Shown in pieces: positions 50,425 to 59,934 of a stretch of 64,000 bases of DNA. Made by a program: the position numbers and the translations under genes. A model generated the notes under the pieces. The model was not told the DNA's origin and did not search any database. It worked only from the letters and a program-made list of their open reading frames with translations. The stretch's first letter is position 1, and every line of letters begins with the position of its first letter. Source of the DNA: Saccharopolyspora hirsuta (lineage in GTDB: Bacteria > Actinomycetota > Actinomycetes > Mycobacteriales > Pseudonocardiaceae); assembly GCF_008630535.1 (NCBI RefSeq), contig NZ_VWPH01000016.1, positions 1-64,000 on the forward strand. Reading direction: 5' to 3'.

Positions 50425-51996
50425 TCAGGCGGGTTGGACGCCCGGGCGGCCGTTCTCGACGACGTAGGTGGCGCGGGTCGAGACCGGGGCGCCCGGCTTG
50501 TCGATGTACGGGACCACGCGGTAGTCGCTGGTCCAGAGGTCCGGGGTCAGGGTGCAGCGGACGTAGCCGCGCTGGGCGTTGAAGAACTTCATGTGCGGGT
50601 TGGCCGCGAGCATCGTGCGGCCCTCGTCGGTCATGTCGGCGCCGTTGCCGCCGCTGCTGATCGAGGTGCCGACGAACTCAACGGCCACCGTCGGGGAGTC
50701 CGGGTCCTCGAAGTCGCCCTTGAGGTCCCAGGCGTAGTTCTGGTGCCGGTCGCCGGTGATCACCACCAGGTTGCCGACCCCGCGCTCGGCCGCGCCCGCC
50801 AGCACCGCGTCGCGCTCCGCCACGTAGCCGTCCCACGGGTCCATGAACAGCTTCTTCGCCGGGCCCGCGTCGAGGTCGGTCTCGCCCATCGGGGCCTGGT
50901 TGCCGAGGACCTGCCACCGCCCCCGGTCCTGCGCGAAGCCGTCCAGCAGCCACTGCCGCTGCTGCTCGCCGAGGATCGTGCGGTTCGGGTCCAGCCGTTC
51001 GGCGCAGTCGTACTTCGAGCCGTCGCCGCAGGGCTGGTCGTCGCGGTACTGCCGGGTGTCGATCATGGTGAGGTCGGCCAGGTCGCCGAACCGGAGCCGC
51101 CGGTGCAGGCGCACGTTCGGGCCGTCCGGCAGCGCGGTGCGGCGCAGCGGCAGGTTCTCGTACATCGCCTGGAACGCCGCGGCCCGCCGCTTCAGGAACA
51201 CCGCCGGATCGTCGCCGTCCTGGGAGATCTCACCGGCCCAGTTGTTGTCCACCTCGTGGTCGTCCATCGTGATGATCCACGGGAACGCCGCGTGCGCGGC
51301 CTGCAGGTGCGGGTCGGTCTTGAACAGCGAGTACTGCAGCCGGTAGCGGTCGAGGGTCCGGGTCTCGGACTTGAACTCCGAACCCAGCCCGACGCCCCGC
51401 TTGTTGTCGGTCTGGTCGTACTCGTAGACGTAGTCGCCGAGGTGCACCACGAAGTCGAGGTCTTCGGCGGCCATGTGCTCGTAGGCGGTGAAGAAGCCGT
51501 CCTTCCAGTGCTGGCAGGAGGCGAAGGCGAAGGACAGCGACGCCAGCGCGGCCGCGTGGGCGGGCGCGGTCCTGGTGCGGCCGACGGGGCTCAGCTCACC
51601 GGCGGCGCGGAAGCGGTAGAAGTAGTCGCGGCCCGGCTGCAGACCGGCGATCTCGACGTGCACCGAGTGCCCGAGCTCCGGGGTCGCGGTGGCCGAACCC
51701 CGCTGCACCACGTCGCGGAACTGGTCGTCGGTGGCCACTTCGTACTGCACCGGCACCCGTCTCGCGGGCATGCCGCCGGAACCGTCGGCGGCCAGCGGCT
51801 CCGGGGCCAACCGGGTCCAGAGCACCACGCCGTCGGGCAGCGGGTCACCGGAGGCCACGCCCAGCGAGAACGGGTACCCGCCGCGCAACCGCACATCCGC
51901 CGCCGCGCTGCTCCACGCTCCCGTGCCGAGCAGGACCGCGGCCGCGCTCGCACCCCCGATTCCCAGCACCTTGCGACGATTCAGCTTGCCTGGCAT
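50425..51996 (-). CDS. phoD: Secreted PhoD-type alkaline phosphatase/phosphodiesterase
   Basis: 523 residues from ATG 51996 (GAGGAG upstream). Tat signal MPGKLNRRKVLGIGGASAAAVLL. Then the PhoD N-terminal domain (YPFSLGVASGDPLPDGVVLWTRLAP) and the metallophosphoesterase core: FAFASCQHWKDGFFTAYEHM, VVHLGDYVYEY, ITMDDHEVDNNW, LTMIDTRQYRDDQPCGD and VVITGDRHQNYAWDL. The Cys in FASCQ ligates iron in PhoD. It acts outside the membrane to release phosphate from esters. No PhoP box was located with certainty. Confidence 0.94.
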   Translation of the reverse strand: MPGKLNRRKVLGIGGASAAAVLLGTGAWSSAAADVRLRGGYPFSLGVASGDPLPDGVVLWTRLAPEPLAADGSGGMPARRVPVQYEVATDDQFRDVVQRGSATATPELGHSVHVEIAGLQPGRDYFYRFRAAGELSPVGRTRTAPAHAAALASLSFAFASCQHWKDGFFTAYEHMAAEDLDFVVHLGDYVYEYDQTDNKRGVGLGSEFKSETRTLDRYRLQYSLFKTDPHLQAAHAAFPWIITMDDHEVDNNWAGEISQDGDDPAVFLKRRAAAFQAMYENLPLRRTALPDGPNVRLHRRLRFGDLADLTMIDTRQYRDDQPCGDGSKYDCAERLDPNRTILGEQQRQWLLDGFAQDRGRWQVLGNQAPMGETDLDAGPAKKLFMDPWDGYVAERDAVLAGAAERGVGNLVVITGDRHQNYAWDLKGDFEDPDSPTVAVEFVGTSISSGGNGADMTDEGRTMLAANPHMKFFNAQRGYVRCTLTPDLWTSDYRVVPYIDKPGAPVSTRATYVVENGRPGVQPA

Positions 51997-52137
51997 GCGC
52001 TCGCTCCTCTTTCGCGGGCAGGACAACGGGCCATTCTGCGGATCGCGGGCGTCCAGCAGACCGCGATCACCCGTCGCGGAGGTGAACGCCGGGCGAGCCG
52101 GCGGCCGGAGTTGACCGCCAGCCCGCCCGGTCCCCCG

Positions 52138-54633
52138 CTACGGCAGGCTGATCGCCACCACGTCGCGGCCGAACCCGGCGACCCGGTCGGCCAGCCGACG
52201 CGCCCACGGGTGCTCGTCGGGGCTCATCCCGCCGAGGTCGACCTTGAAGCGCACCACGTCCGGACCGCGCACCACCTCGGCGTTCGCGCCGTGCTCGGCC
52301 AGCAGCTGCTGCACCCGGTCAGCGACGGCCGGTCGCACCGAGAGGATCATCCGGCCGGGCGTGGCCGCGGTGTGCTGCGCGCGGTCCACCGCGACGGCCT
52401 GGGGCGCGTTCGCCGGGCGCGGGCCGGTCATGGCGTTGCGCAGCAGCTTCGCCGTGCCGTTGGTGAAGGCGCGGTAGTTCGGGTCGAAGCCGAACAGCAC
52501 CACCCGGCCGCTGCCCGCGGCCTCGTCCACGACCGCGGTCCTGCCGTGCAGCTGCTCGGCGCCTTCGGCGAACCCGGAGACGTACCAGTCCGGATCGCCC
52601 GCGGCCGGGAAGCTCGCCGCCGACGACTCCGCCGGGGCCGACCACACCGCCTCGTACTCGTACATCGCCCACGCGGTCGGCCCCACGCCCTCGGCCAGCG
52701 GGCTGTCCTGGTCGACCTGCACGCGGATGAGCGCGCCGGGGACGTCCGAGGTCGGCTCGGCGTAGGTCGCGGAGGTCAGGCCGAGGCGCGCCGCCAGCCG
52801 CGAGGCGTCCCGCAGCGCGATCAGCGTCCCGCCGCTGCGGACCCATTCGGTCAGCGCGGCCCGGCCCCGCTCGCCGAGCGCGTCGAAGGCCTCCTGGTCC
52901 GAGCCGTTCGGGATGACCAGCACGTCGCGGTCGGCGAGCGCGCCGGACGCGATCTGGTCGGCGGTGACGTCGCCGAAGTCCATCCCCTGGTCGTCCAGCC
53001 ACCAGCGCAGCCAGCCCGCCGATTCGGTCGCCGCGCTGCCGCCCGAGATCTGCCAGACCGCCGTGCTCGGCGCGTCGACGACCGGCCGCGCGGCGGGTTC
53101 GGGCAGCTCCGGCAGCGGCATCGCGCGCGGGTTCAGGTCCGCACCGGACCGGCCGCCGCTGATGTTCTCCGCCAGCGGACCGCTCCAGGCCGTCACGTCG
53201 TAGAAGTACGGGAACGGGACGTAGCTGTTCTCGTTGAGCATCGCCTGCACCCAGTGCTTCTGGCCCTGCGCCATCGGGATCCACAACGTCCCGGCGGGCA
53301 GCGTCGTGGACTGCTCGGCGCGCCCGTACTCGGTGTAGTCCGGGACCTGCAGCGGGGTGGTCAGCCGGTAGACGTCGACGTCCATCCGCTGGAGCCGCCG
53401 CGCCAGGCGCTGCACCTCGGCGGACTTCGCCGGGTCGTCGGTGCGCAGGAAGTAGTGCTTGACCGCGATGTCGGGCACCGGGTTGGTGATCTCGCCGTCG
53501 TTCCAGTAGAGCTGGTTCGGCTCCAGCTCCCCGGCCGCGCCCTGCCGCTGCGCCTCCAGGTGCTCGCCGCGCCACTCGGCCAGCAGCTGCCGGTCCTGCG
53601 CCCCGGCGGCCATCAACGTCGCCCAGATCGCGGTGTACTGCTCCCCGACCCGCTCGGGAACGGGATCGCCGGAGTTCTTCTCGAAGGTCATCCCGGCCGC
53701 GTTGAACCCGGTCAGCGGCACGGTGTCGCCGTAGCCGAGGTACATCAGGTCGTAGGACTCGCCGTTGAAGTACGGGATGCCGAAGCGGCCGAACGCCTGC
53801 TGCATCGCCGGGCCGTACACGTTGTAGACCCAGTTCAGCGGGGTTTCCCCGATGTCGTGGTAGACCGGGTCGGCGTTGGGCGGGAAGAAGTAGTCCGGAC
53901 TGCCCATCTCGTGGGCGTCGATGAACATCTGCGGCGGGAGCTCGCGCAGCTTCTCCAGCTTGCCCTCGGTCTCGGGCTGGGTGCGGGCGAACCAGTCGCG
54001 GTTGATGTCGAACCCGTAGGCGTTGCGGCGGGTGTCGGCTTCTCGCCCGTCGGGGTTCTGCGTCGGCAGCACCACGACGATCGCGTTGTCGAGGATCGTT
54101 TGCGCCGTGCAGTCGGTGCGGGCGGTCAGCTCGTAGAGCACGCGCAGCGCCGCGTCCGCACCGCTCTCCTCGTCGCCGTGGACGTTCCCGGCCACCCACA
54201 GCACCGCGGGGGTGTTGCGGATGATCTGCTGCGCGACGGGTTCCGGGGTGTTCGGGTCGCGCAGCCGGTTGAGCTGCTCGCCGATGCCGCGCAGCGCGCC
54301 CGGCCGCACCCACTTCTCCTGGCCGACCACCGCGTAGCGCAGCGGGCGTCCTTCCACCGAGGTGGCCAGCACCCCGTCGACGACGTTCGGGCTCGCGTCG
54401 GCCAATGCCCGCAGGTAGGTGTCGGACTCCTCGGTGGTGACCTCCCGCTCACCGAGGTCAACGCCCAGGACCTCGCGCGCCGTCGGCACCGATTCGTCGA
54501 CCGCTGGCGGGGTGAACGGGTCGCAGGCCGGAGCCGCGGCCGCCGTCGGCACCGCGAGCAGCGGTAGGGACACGACCAGCGCGACGGCGCCGGTCAACCA
54601 CTTCGAGCGCCCTGATCCGGGGAACATCGCCAT
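52138..54633 (-). CDS. Secreted M14-family zinc carboxypeptidase
   Basis: 831 residues. Sec signal (MAMFPGSGRSKWLTGAVALVV ... LAVPTAAAAPACD). Zinc ligands VHGDEESGADAALRVLYEL (His-x2-Glu) and DAHEMGSPDYFF (His), with DINRDWFARTQPE and the catalytic Glu region MTFEKNSGDP. The C-terminal half (from about residue 520) is a second, DJ-1/ThuA-like domain (DVLVIPNGSDQEAFDALGERGRAALTEWVRSGGTLIALRD). Large two-part M14 proteins like this are found in actinobacteria and Bacteroidetes. Start: ATG 54633; ATG 54645 and 54690 are also in frame. Confidence 0.9.
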   Translation of the reverse strand: MAMFPGSGRSKWLTGAVALVVSLPLLAVPTAAAAPACDPFTPPAVDESVPTAREVLGVDLGEREVTTEESDTYLRALADASPNVVDGVLATSVEGRPLRYAVVGQEKWVRPGALRGIGEQLNRLRDPNTPEPVAQQIIRNTPAVLWVAGNVHGDEESGADAALRVLYELTARTDCTAQTILDNAIVVVLPTQNPDGREADTRRNAYGFDINRDWFARTQPETEGKLEKLRELPPQMFIDAHEMGSPDYFFPPNADPVYHDIGETPLNWVYNVYGPAMQQAFGRFGIPYFNGESYDLMYLGYGDTVPLTGFNAAGMTFEKNSGDPVPERVGEQYTAIWATLMAAGAQDRQLLAEWRGEHLEAQRQGAAGELEPNQLYWNDGEITNPVPDIAVKHYFLRTDDPAKSAEVQRLARRLQRMDVDVYRLTTPLQVPDYTEYGRAEQSTTLPAGTLWIPMAQGQKHWVQAMLNENSYVPFPYFYDVTAWSGPLAENISGGRSGADLNPRAMPLPELPEPAARPVVDAPSTAVWQISGGSAATESAGWLRWWLDDQGMDFGDVTADQIASGALADRDVLVIPNGSDQEAFDALGERGRAALTEWVRSGGTLIALRDASRLAARLGLTSATYAEPTSDVPGALIRVQVDQDSPLAEGVGPTAWAMYEYEAVWSAPAESSAASFPAAGDPDWYVSGFAEGAEQLHGRTAVVDEAAGSGRVVLFGFDPNYRAFTNGTAKLLRNAMTGPRPANAPQAVAVDRAQHTAATPGRMILSVRPAVADRVQQLLAEHGANAEVVRGPDVVRFKVDLGGMSPDEHPWARRLADRVAGFGRDVVAISLP

Positions 54634-54831
54634 GTGACCACCCATTCGGTCGGGTGCGGAATCGACCAGCGAGTCGATCACGCCGTCCATCCGGCCGCAA
54701 GCGCCGGACGGACGCGCAGCGGAAACTGTCGCTCACCCCGATCGGACGAAGTTCGGCTCGTCACGACCGGGCTCCGGTGCCCGTCCGGTGCCGTAGGGTG
54801 CGCGGGACGCACCAGCAGCGGAGGAGGACCG

Positions 54832-55647
54832 ATGGCCGAAACCACCGGCGGCGAACCGTTCTTCACCCCGGACGGGGACCAGCTCGTCCCGGCCCGGCAC
54901 GCGGACAGCCCGTGGTCGTCGGACATGATGCACGGGCGGTTGTTCGGCGGTCTGCTGGCCCGCGCGCTGGAGCGCGAGCAGTCCGATCCGGACCTGCAGT
55001 TCAGCCGGTTGACCGTGGACCTGTTCCGCAGCGCCAAACTCGTTCCGGTGCGGGTGGAGACCCGCCGCGTCCGCGACGGCCGCCGCATCCGGGTCGCCGA
55101 CGCGACCGTGTACGCCGGGGACGAGCCGGTCGCGCGGGCGAGCGCGGTCCTGCTGCGCCGCGGCGAACAGCCCGCGGGCACCGTTCCCGCGACGTCGGCT
55201 TGGGACGCGCCGAAGCCGGACGAGCTCGGCGCGCCGCGCGCCGACCCTAGCGGCTGGGTGCCGCCGTTCGACGTCTGGCTGGTGGACGCCGACGGCAAGC
55301 CCACCGAGGACTGGCGGGCCAGCGGTCCGCGCCGCGCGTGGGTGCGGGACCGGTGCGACCTGGTGGCGGGCGAGCCGACCTCGCCGTTCGTGCGCGTCGC
55401 GCTGGCGGGCGACTTCGCCAGCCCGCTGGTGAACTTCGGCCAGGACGGGGTGCTGGAGTTCATCAACGCCGACTACACGCTCACCCTCAGCCGGTTGCCG
55501 CGCGGCGAGATCATCGGCATCGAGGCGACGGGGCAGGTCAGCGCGGACGGCATCGCGGCGGGCAGCTGCACGTTCCACGACACCGAGGGCCCGATCGGGT
55601 TCAGCGCGCTGACCGCGGTGGCCAACCCCGCCACCGCAAAGCGCTGA
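54832..55647 (+). CDS. Acyl-CoA thioesterase (hot-dog fold)
   Basis: 271 residues from ATG 54832 (GGAGGAGG upstream). Double hot-dog fold thioesterase, TesB/4HBT-like: SDMMHGRLFGGLLARALEREQ, LTVDLFRSAKLVPVRVETRRVRDGRRIRVADATVY and the second half LVNFGQDGVLEFINADYTLTLSRLPRGEIIGIEATGQVSADGIAAGSC. The last stretch matches the conserved Asp/Thr-Gln region. It should hydrolyse acyl-CoA to free acid and CoA. Confidence 0.88.
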   Translation: MAETTGGEPFFTPDGDQLVPARHADSPWSSDMMHGRLFGGLLARALEREQSDPDLQFSRLTVDLFRSAKLVPVRVETRRVRDGRRIRVADATVYAGDEPVARASAVLLRRGEQPAGTVPATSAWDAPKPDELGAPRADPSGWVPPFDVWLVDADGKPTEDWRASGPRRAWVRDRCDLVAGEPTSPFVRVALAGDFASPLVNFGQDGVLEFINADYTLTLSRLPRGEIIGIEATGQVSADGIAAGSCTFHDTEGPIGFSALTAVANPATAKR

Positions 55648-55716
55648 CCGGATCGTTCCGGTCCGAGCCGCGATCGTGCCTTCTCGTTCGCGGCGCGGCC
55701 GGGAAGACTTCCCGGT

Positions 55717-56307
55717 GTGAACAGAGCACTTCTCGTCGTCGACGTCCAGGAATCGTTCCGGCAGCGCCCGCTGTGGCAGGCCATCTCCAACCCCGACATC
55801 GCCACCCCGGTCAACCAGCTGGTCGACCTCGCCCGCGCCGAGGGGGACCTGGTGGTCTGGGTGCTGCACAGCGAACCCGGCACCGGTGGCGTGTTCGACC
55901 CGGTCAACGGGCACAACCGGCTGCTGGACGGGCTCGTGCCCGCCGACGGCGAGCCGATGCTGACCAAGACCTCGCACAACGCCTTCACCACCTCGAACCT
56001 GCACCAGCTGCTGACCCGGCGCGGCATCCGCGAGCTGAGCGTGTGCGGCATCCGCACCGAGCAGTGCTGCGAGACCACGACCCGCGTCGCCTCGGACCTC
56101 GGCTACGACGTCACCTTCGTCACCGACGCGACGGCGACCAACCCGATCCCGCACCGCGACGCACCGGCCGACCAGACGGTGGCCGAGCTGCTGGCCGACC
56201 CGCGGACCCTGCACAGCGCGGAGATCATCGCCCGCACCGAGTACGCCCTGTCCGGCCGCTTCGCCACCATCCGCACCGTCGCGGAGCTCACCGGCACCCC
56301 GGCGTGA
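55717..56307 (+). CDS. Isochorismatase-family cysteine hydrolase
   Basis: 196 residues from GTG 55717. LLVVDVQESFRQ carries the catalytic Asp, LTKTSHNAFTTSNL the Lys, and SVCGIRTEQCCETTTRVASDLGYDVTFVTDATAT the Cys nucleophile (EQC). This is the Asp-Lys-Cys triad of nicotinamidases and related isochorismatase-like hydrolases. Substrate not determinable. Confidence 0.92.
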   Translation: MNRALLVVDVQESFRQRPLWQAISNPDIATPVNQLVDLARAEGDLVVWVLHSEPGTGGVFDPVNGHNRLLDGLVPADGEPMLTKTSHNAFTTSNLHQLLTRRGIRELSVCGIRTEQCCETTTRVASDLGYDVTFVTDATATNPIPHRDAPADQTVAELLADPRTLHSAEIIARTEYALSGRFATIRTVAELTGTPA

Positions 56308-56397
56308 CCGGATCGTGCTGACCGGCGCTCGGTCGGCACTGCGGCCACCGTGGTCTCCCGTAGGCTGGACCTCCCACGCGACGGACAGGGGGCTGAG

Positions 56398-57069
56398 GTG
56401 GCGGAGACGACGGTGGCCGCGGTGCTGGCCGAGCTGGCGGCGCTGGAGGACCCGAAGATGCGCGCGGTCAACGAGAAGCACGGCGACGACCACGGCGTGA
56501 ACCTCACCAAGCTGCGCGCGCTGGCGAAGCAGCTCAAGACGCAGCAGGACCTCGCGCGCGAGCTGTGGGCGACCGGCGACTCCGCGGCGCGGCTGCTGGC
56601 GACCCTGATCTGCCGCCCGAAGGCCTTCGAGCGCGACGAGCTGGACTCGATGCTGCGCGAGGCGCGCACCCCCAAGGTGCACGACTGGCTGGTCAACTAC
56701 GTGGTCAAGAAGAGCCCGCACGCCGAGGAGCTGCGGCTGGCCTGGTCCGCCGACCCGGACCCGGTGGTCGCCAGCGCCGGTTGGGCGCTGACCACCGAGC
56801 GCGTCGCCAAGAAGCCCGACGGCCTCGACCTGCCCGGGCTGCTCGACGTCATCGAGGCGGAGATGAAGGACGCCCCGGACCGCCTGCAGTGGGAGATGAA
56901 CAGCTGCCTGGCCCAGATCGGCATCGACCACGCCGAGCACCGCGCCCGCGCGCTCGACATCGGCGAGCGCCTGGAGGTCCTCAAGGACTACCCGACCCCG
57001 CCGAACTGCACGTCGCCGTACGCGCCGATCTGGATCAACGAGATGGTGCGCCGCAAGGCCGCGAAGTAG
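56398..57069 (+). CDS. HEAT-repeat DNA alkylation repair-like protein
   Basis: 223 residues from GTG 56398 (AGGGGGCTGAG upstream). Pattern of AlkD-like HEAT proteins: AVNEKHGDDHGVNLTKLRALAKQLKTQQDLARELWATGDSAARLLATLICRP, LDSMLREARTPKVHDWLVNYVVKK, WALTTERVAKKP and INEMVRRKA. The N-terminal GVNLTKLR matches the DNA-alkylation-repair family. It is followed directly by the convergent IclR gene (adjacent stop codons). Confidence 0.85.
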   Translation: MAETTVAAVLAELAALEDPKMRAVNEKHGDDHGVNLTKLRALAKQLKTQQDLARELWATGDSAARLLATLICRPKAFERDELDSMLREARTPKVHDWLVNYVVKKSPHAEELRLAWSADPDPVVASAGWALTTERVAKKPDGLDLPGLLDVIEAEMKDAPDRLQWEMNSCLAQIGIDHAEHRARALDIGERLEVLKDYPTPPNCTSPYAPIWINEMVRRKAAK

Positions 57070-57702
57070 TCAGCTCTTCAACGCGGCTTCGATGCGGGCC
57101 GCGGCGGCGACCACCTCGGCTCCGAAGCGCTGGCCGGGGCTGGGTTGCAGGCGTTGCGTCGGGGCCGACAGGCACACCGCTGCGACCGTGTCGCCGTGCA
57201 GGCGGACCGGGGCGCTGACCGATCCGACGCCCGGGGCGCGGGCTTCCACGCTCTCCACCCAGCCGTGCCCGCCCGGGTTCTGCTCGCCGAGCAGGACCTG
57301 CGCCGCCGATCCGCGGGGCAGCGGCAGCAGGCTGCCCACGGGCTGGCTGGCGCGCAGCTCCTCCGCCGATTCAATGCTCACCACGCATAGCCGGTGGTCC
57401 GCGCGGCGCACCCACAGCTGCACGGATTCCCCTGCTGCTGCGCACAATTCCGCCAGCACCGGGCGCGCGGTCTCGGCCAGCTCCGAGGTCGCGAACCGCG
57501 GGCCCAGGTGGAAGCAGCCCGCGCTGTCGCGCCGCAGCAGGCCGTGCGCGACGAGCGCGGTGGCCAGGCGGTGCGCGGTGGACACGGTCAGCCCGAGGGC
57601 CCGGGCCAGCTCGCTGGTGCCCATCGGGTTGCTCTCGACGCAGTCCAGGATCGCCACGGAGCGGTCCAGGACCCCGACGCCGGTGGTGAACGGTTCGGCC
57701 AT
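57070..57702 (-). CDS. IclR-family regulator
   Basis: 210 residues. N-terminal winged helix (GVLDRSVAILDCVESNPMGTSELARALGLTVSTAHRLATALVAHGLL) and a C-terminal GAF-like ligand domain (SVQLWVRRADHRLCVVSIES, LLPLPRGSAAQVLLG, ARAPGVGSVSAPV, VAAVCLSAP). It is a little shorter than the 240-260 typical of the family. It follows the lyase gene by three bases in a leftward operon, so it is probably the pathway's own regulator. Confidence 0.92.
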   Translation of the reverse strand: MAEPFTTGVGVLDRSVAILDCVESNPMGTSELARALGLTVSTAHRLATALVAHGLLRRDSAGCFHLGPRFATSELAETARPVLAELCAAAGESVQLWVRRADHRLCVVSIESAEELRASQPVGSLLPLPRGSAAQVLLGEQNPGGHGWVESVEARAPGVGSVSAPVRLHGDTVAAVCLSAPTQRLQPSPGQRFGAEVVAAAARIEAALKS

Positions 57703-57705
57703 CGG

Positions 57706-58602
57706 CTAGCGCCGCACCTCGGCCGGGACCGCGGGCACCTTCGCCAGCGCCGACGGCAGCGCGTGCCCGACCAGCCCGGCGAGGTGCTCGCGCAGCTCGC
57801 CGAGCTTCGAGACGTCGATGCCGGTGTCGACGCCCTCCCGGTGGAACAGGTGGATCAGGTCGTCGGCGGCGATGTTGCCGGTGGCCCCGGGCGCGAACGG
57901 GCAGCCGCCGAGCCCGCCGAGCGCGGCGTCGAAGCGCCGGATGCCGCAGCGGTAGGCCTCCCAGGCGTTGGCGTCGGCCATGCCGTAGGTGCTGTGCAGG
58001 TGCAGCCCGACCCGCTCGATCGGGAACACGTCGCGCACGGCGGTGACCGCCCGGGTGATGTCGCTGGGCGAGGCGGCGCCGATGGTGTCGGCGAGGTGCA
58101 GCACGTCGACGCCGATCCGCTCGTAGTGCCGGGCGACCCGGACCACCCGCTCGACCGGGGTGTCCCCGTCGAACGGGCACACGAACGCCGTCGCGATGCA
58201 GCCCTCGGTGCGGACGCCCGCGTCGTGCAGGATCTCGGCTGCGCGGGCCAGCCGCTGCATCGCTTCCGCCGTGCTGACACCGGAGTTCGACTCGCTGTGG
58301 CCTTCGCTGGCCGACATCACCAGCCGTGCGTGCTTGGCCCCGGCCTCGACCGCGCGCTGCGCGCCGCGCTCGTTGAGCACGAGGGTGTGGAACGTCGCGG
58401 GCCGGTCGGCGAGCCCGGCGACCACCTCGGCGGTGTCGGCCATCGTCGGCACCCGCTTCGGGCTGACGAACGAGCCGATCTCCAGGTGCCGGAACCCGGC
58501 GTCGACCAGCAGCTCGCCGAACCGGATCTTGTCCGCGGTGGGCACGACCACCGGTTCGATCTGCAGCCCGTCGCGCAGCGAGACCTCGGTGATGAGCACC
58601 AA
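57706..58602 (-). CDS. HMG-CoA lyase-family protein
   Basis: 298 residues; starts TTG 58602 or GTG 58599 (GGAGG about ten bases upstream). The TIM-barrel HMGL signature is exact: EVSLRDGLQIEPVVV (catalytic Arg-Asp), VMSASEGHSESNSG, TAFVCPFDG, HLHSTYGMADANAWEA and GGLGGCPFAPGATGNIAADDL (flexible loop Cys). The enzyme cleaves 3-hydroxy-3-methylglutaryl-CoA or a related acid such as citramalyl-CoA. With the adjacent CoA-transferase it suggests activation and cleavage of a branched dicarboxylic acid. Confidence 0.9.
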   Translation of the reverse strand: MVLITEVSLRDGLQIEPVVVPTADKIRFGELLVDAGFRHLEIGSFVSPKRVPTMADTAEVVAGLADRPATFHTLVLNERGAQRAVEAGAKHARLVMSASEGHSESNSGVSTAEAMQRLARAAEILHDAGVRTEGCIATAFVCPFDGDTPVERVVRVARHYERIGVDVLHLADTIGAASPSDITRAVTAVRDVFPIERVGLHLHSTYGMADANAWEAYRCGIRRFDAALGGLGGCPFAPGATGNIAADDLIHLFHREGVDTGIDVSKLGELREHLAGLVGHALPSALAKVPAVPAEVRR

Positions 58603-58603
58603 T

Positions 58604-59818
58604 TCAGATCACTCCTCCGGTCCGCAGTTCGGCCGCCTGCTCGGGCGAGATGCCCAGCTCGGCGAGGACTTCGCCGGTGTGCGCGCCCAGCTCCGGGCCG
58701 AGCCAGCGGGTGCGGCCGGGTTCTTCGGAGAGCTTGGGCACGATGCCGGGGAACAGGACCTCGCGGGTCTCGTCCTGCTCGATGCGCACCTCGTGGCGCT
58801 CGTGCATGCCGCGCGCCGCGTAGTGCGGATCGGCCACGATGTCGGGCACGGCATAGATCGGTCCACTGGGGACGGACGCGGTGGCGAGCAGCTCCAGGAT
58901 CCGCGGGCTGTCCGCGGTCGCGGTCCAGGAGCCGATCGCGGCGTCGATCTCGTCGCTGCGCTCGACGCGGCCCACGTTGGTCCGCAGCTGCGGGTCCTCG
59001 GCCAGGTCGGGGCGGCCGATCAACCGCATGAGCCGGTCGAAGATGGCGTTGTTGTTGCCGCCGACGACCACGTACTTGCCGTCCGCGCACTGGTAGGTGT
59101 TGGACGGGACGACGCCGGGGATCGTCGGCCCGGTGGCCTCCCGGGTGACGCCGAAGGCGTCGAAGTCCGGCACCGAGGACTCCATGAGCGAGTAGATCGC
59201 CTCGTAGAGCGCCACGTCGACGATCTCCCCCGGCTGCCCGGCGCGGCGCCGGAGCAGCCCCATCAGCGCGCCGATCACCGCGTAGAGCCCGGCCACCGAG
59301 TCGGCCAGGCTGATCCCGGTGCGCACCGGCGGCAGGCCCGGGTAGCCGGTCAGGTGCCGCACCCCGCCGAAGGCCTCGGCGACACCGCCGAAGCCCGGGC
59401 GCTCCCGGTACGGGCCGGTCTGGCCGAACCCGGAGATCCGCACCAGCACCGCCTCGGGGTTGACCGCGCGGATCTCCTCCGGGCCCAGGCCCCACTTCTC
59501 CAGGGTGCCCGGCCGGAAGTTCTCCAGCACGATGTCGGCGTCGGCGATCAGCCGCCGCGCGATGTCCTGCCCGCGGTCGGACCGCAGGTCCAGGGTGATC
59601 GAGCGCTTGTTGCGCGCCATGGCGCGGAAGAGCAGCGACACGTCACCGCCGTGCAGCCGCCAGGTGCGCAGCTCGTCCCCGGTGCGCGGCCGCTCGACCT
59701 TGATCACGTCGGCGCCGAACTCGGCCAGGATCCGGCCAGCCGTCGGCGCGGCGATGAAGTTGCCCAGCTCGACGACCCGGACCCCGGTCAGCGGGCCGTG
59801 CCCCGTGGACGTCGTCAT
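58604..59818 (-). CDS. CaiB/BaiF family III CoA-transferase
   Basis: 404 residues from ATG 59818 (GGAGAGG upstream). TGVRVVELGNFIAAPTAGRILAEFGADVIKVERP and WRLHGGDVSLLFRAMARNKRSITLDLRSD are the family III signature, followed by FVENFRPGTLEKWGLG and AVGGVRHLTGYPG. In FIAAPTAGRILAEFGADVIKVE the usual catalytic Asp region follows later (HEIDAAIGS). It is first in the CoA-transferase/lyase/IclR operon, so it probably makes the acyl-CoA for the lyase. Confidence 0.92.
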   Translation of the reverse strand: MTTSTGHGPLTGVRVVELGNFIAAPTAGRILAEFGADVIKVERPRTGDELRTWRLHGGDVSLLFRAMARNKRSITLDLRSDRGQDIARRLIADADIVLENFRPGTLEKWGLGPEEIRAVNPEAVLVRISGFGQTGPYRERPGFGGVAEAFGGVRHLTGYPGLPPVRTGISLADSVAGLYAVIGALMGLLRRRAGQPGEIVDVALYEAIYSLMESSVPDFDAFGVTREATGPTIPGVVPSNTYQCADGKYVVVGGNNNAIFDRLMRLIGRPDLAEDPQLRTNVGRVERSDEIDAAIGSWTATADSPRILELLATASVPSGPIYAVPDIVADPHYAARGMHERHEVRIEQDETREVLFPGIVPKLSEEPGRTRWLGPELGAHTGEVLAELGISPEQAAELRTGGVI

Positions 59819-59914
59819 CGGGTCCTCTCCTGTTGTCACGTGCGATCGGCGGAGGGCGATGTGCGCGCCCGTGGGCCACGAGGTGTCCGCCTCCGCAAGC
59901 CCCGTTTTCCAATA

Positions 59915-59934
59915 TTTGGGAAGTATTTCCCAAA
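59915..59934. promoter_or_regulatory. Perfect palindrome upstream of CoA-transferase operon
   Basis: TTTGGGAA-GTAT-TTCCCAAA is a perfect 8-bp dyad, about 100 bases upstream of the CoA-transferase start. The outer bases extend it partly. IclR regulators bind similar TGGAA/TTCCA-type dyads, so this is the likely operator of the operon's own IclR. Confidence 0.65.
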
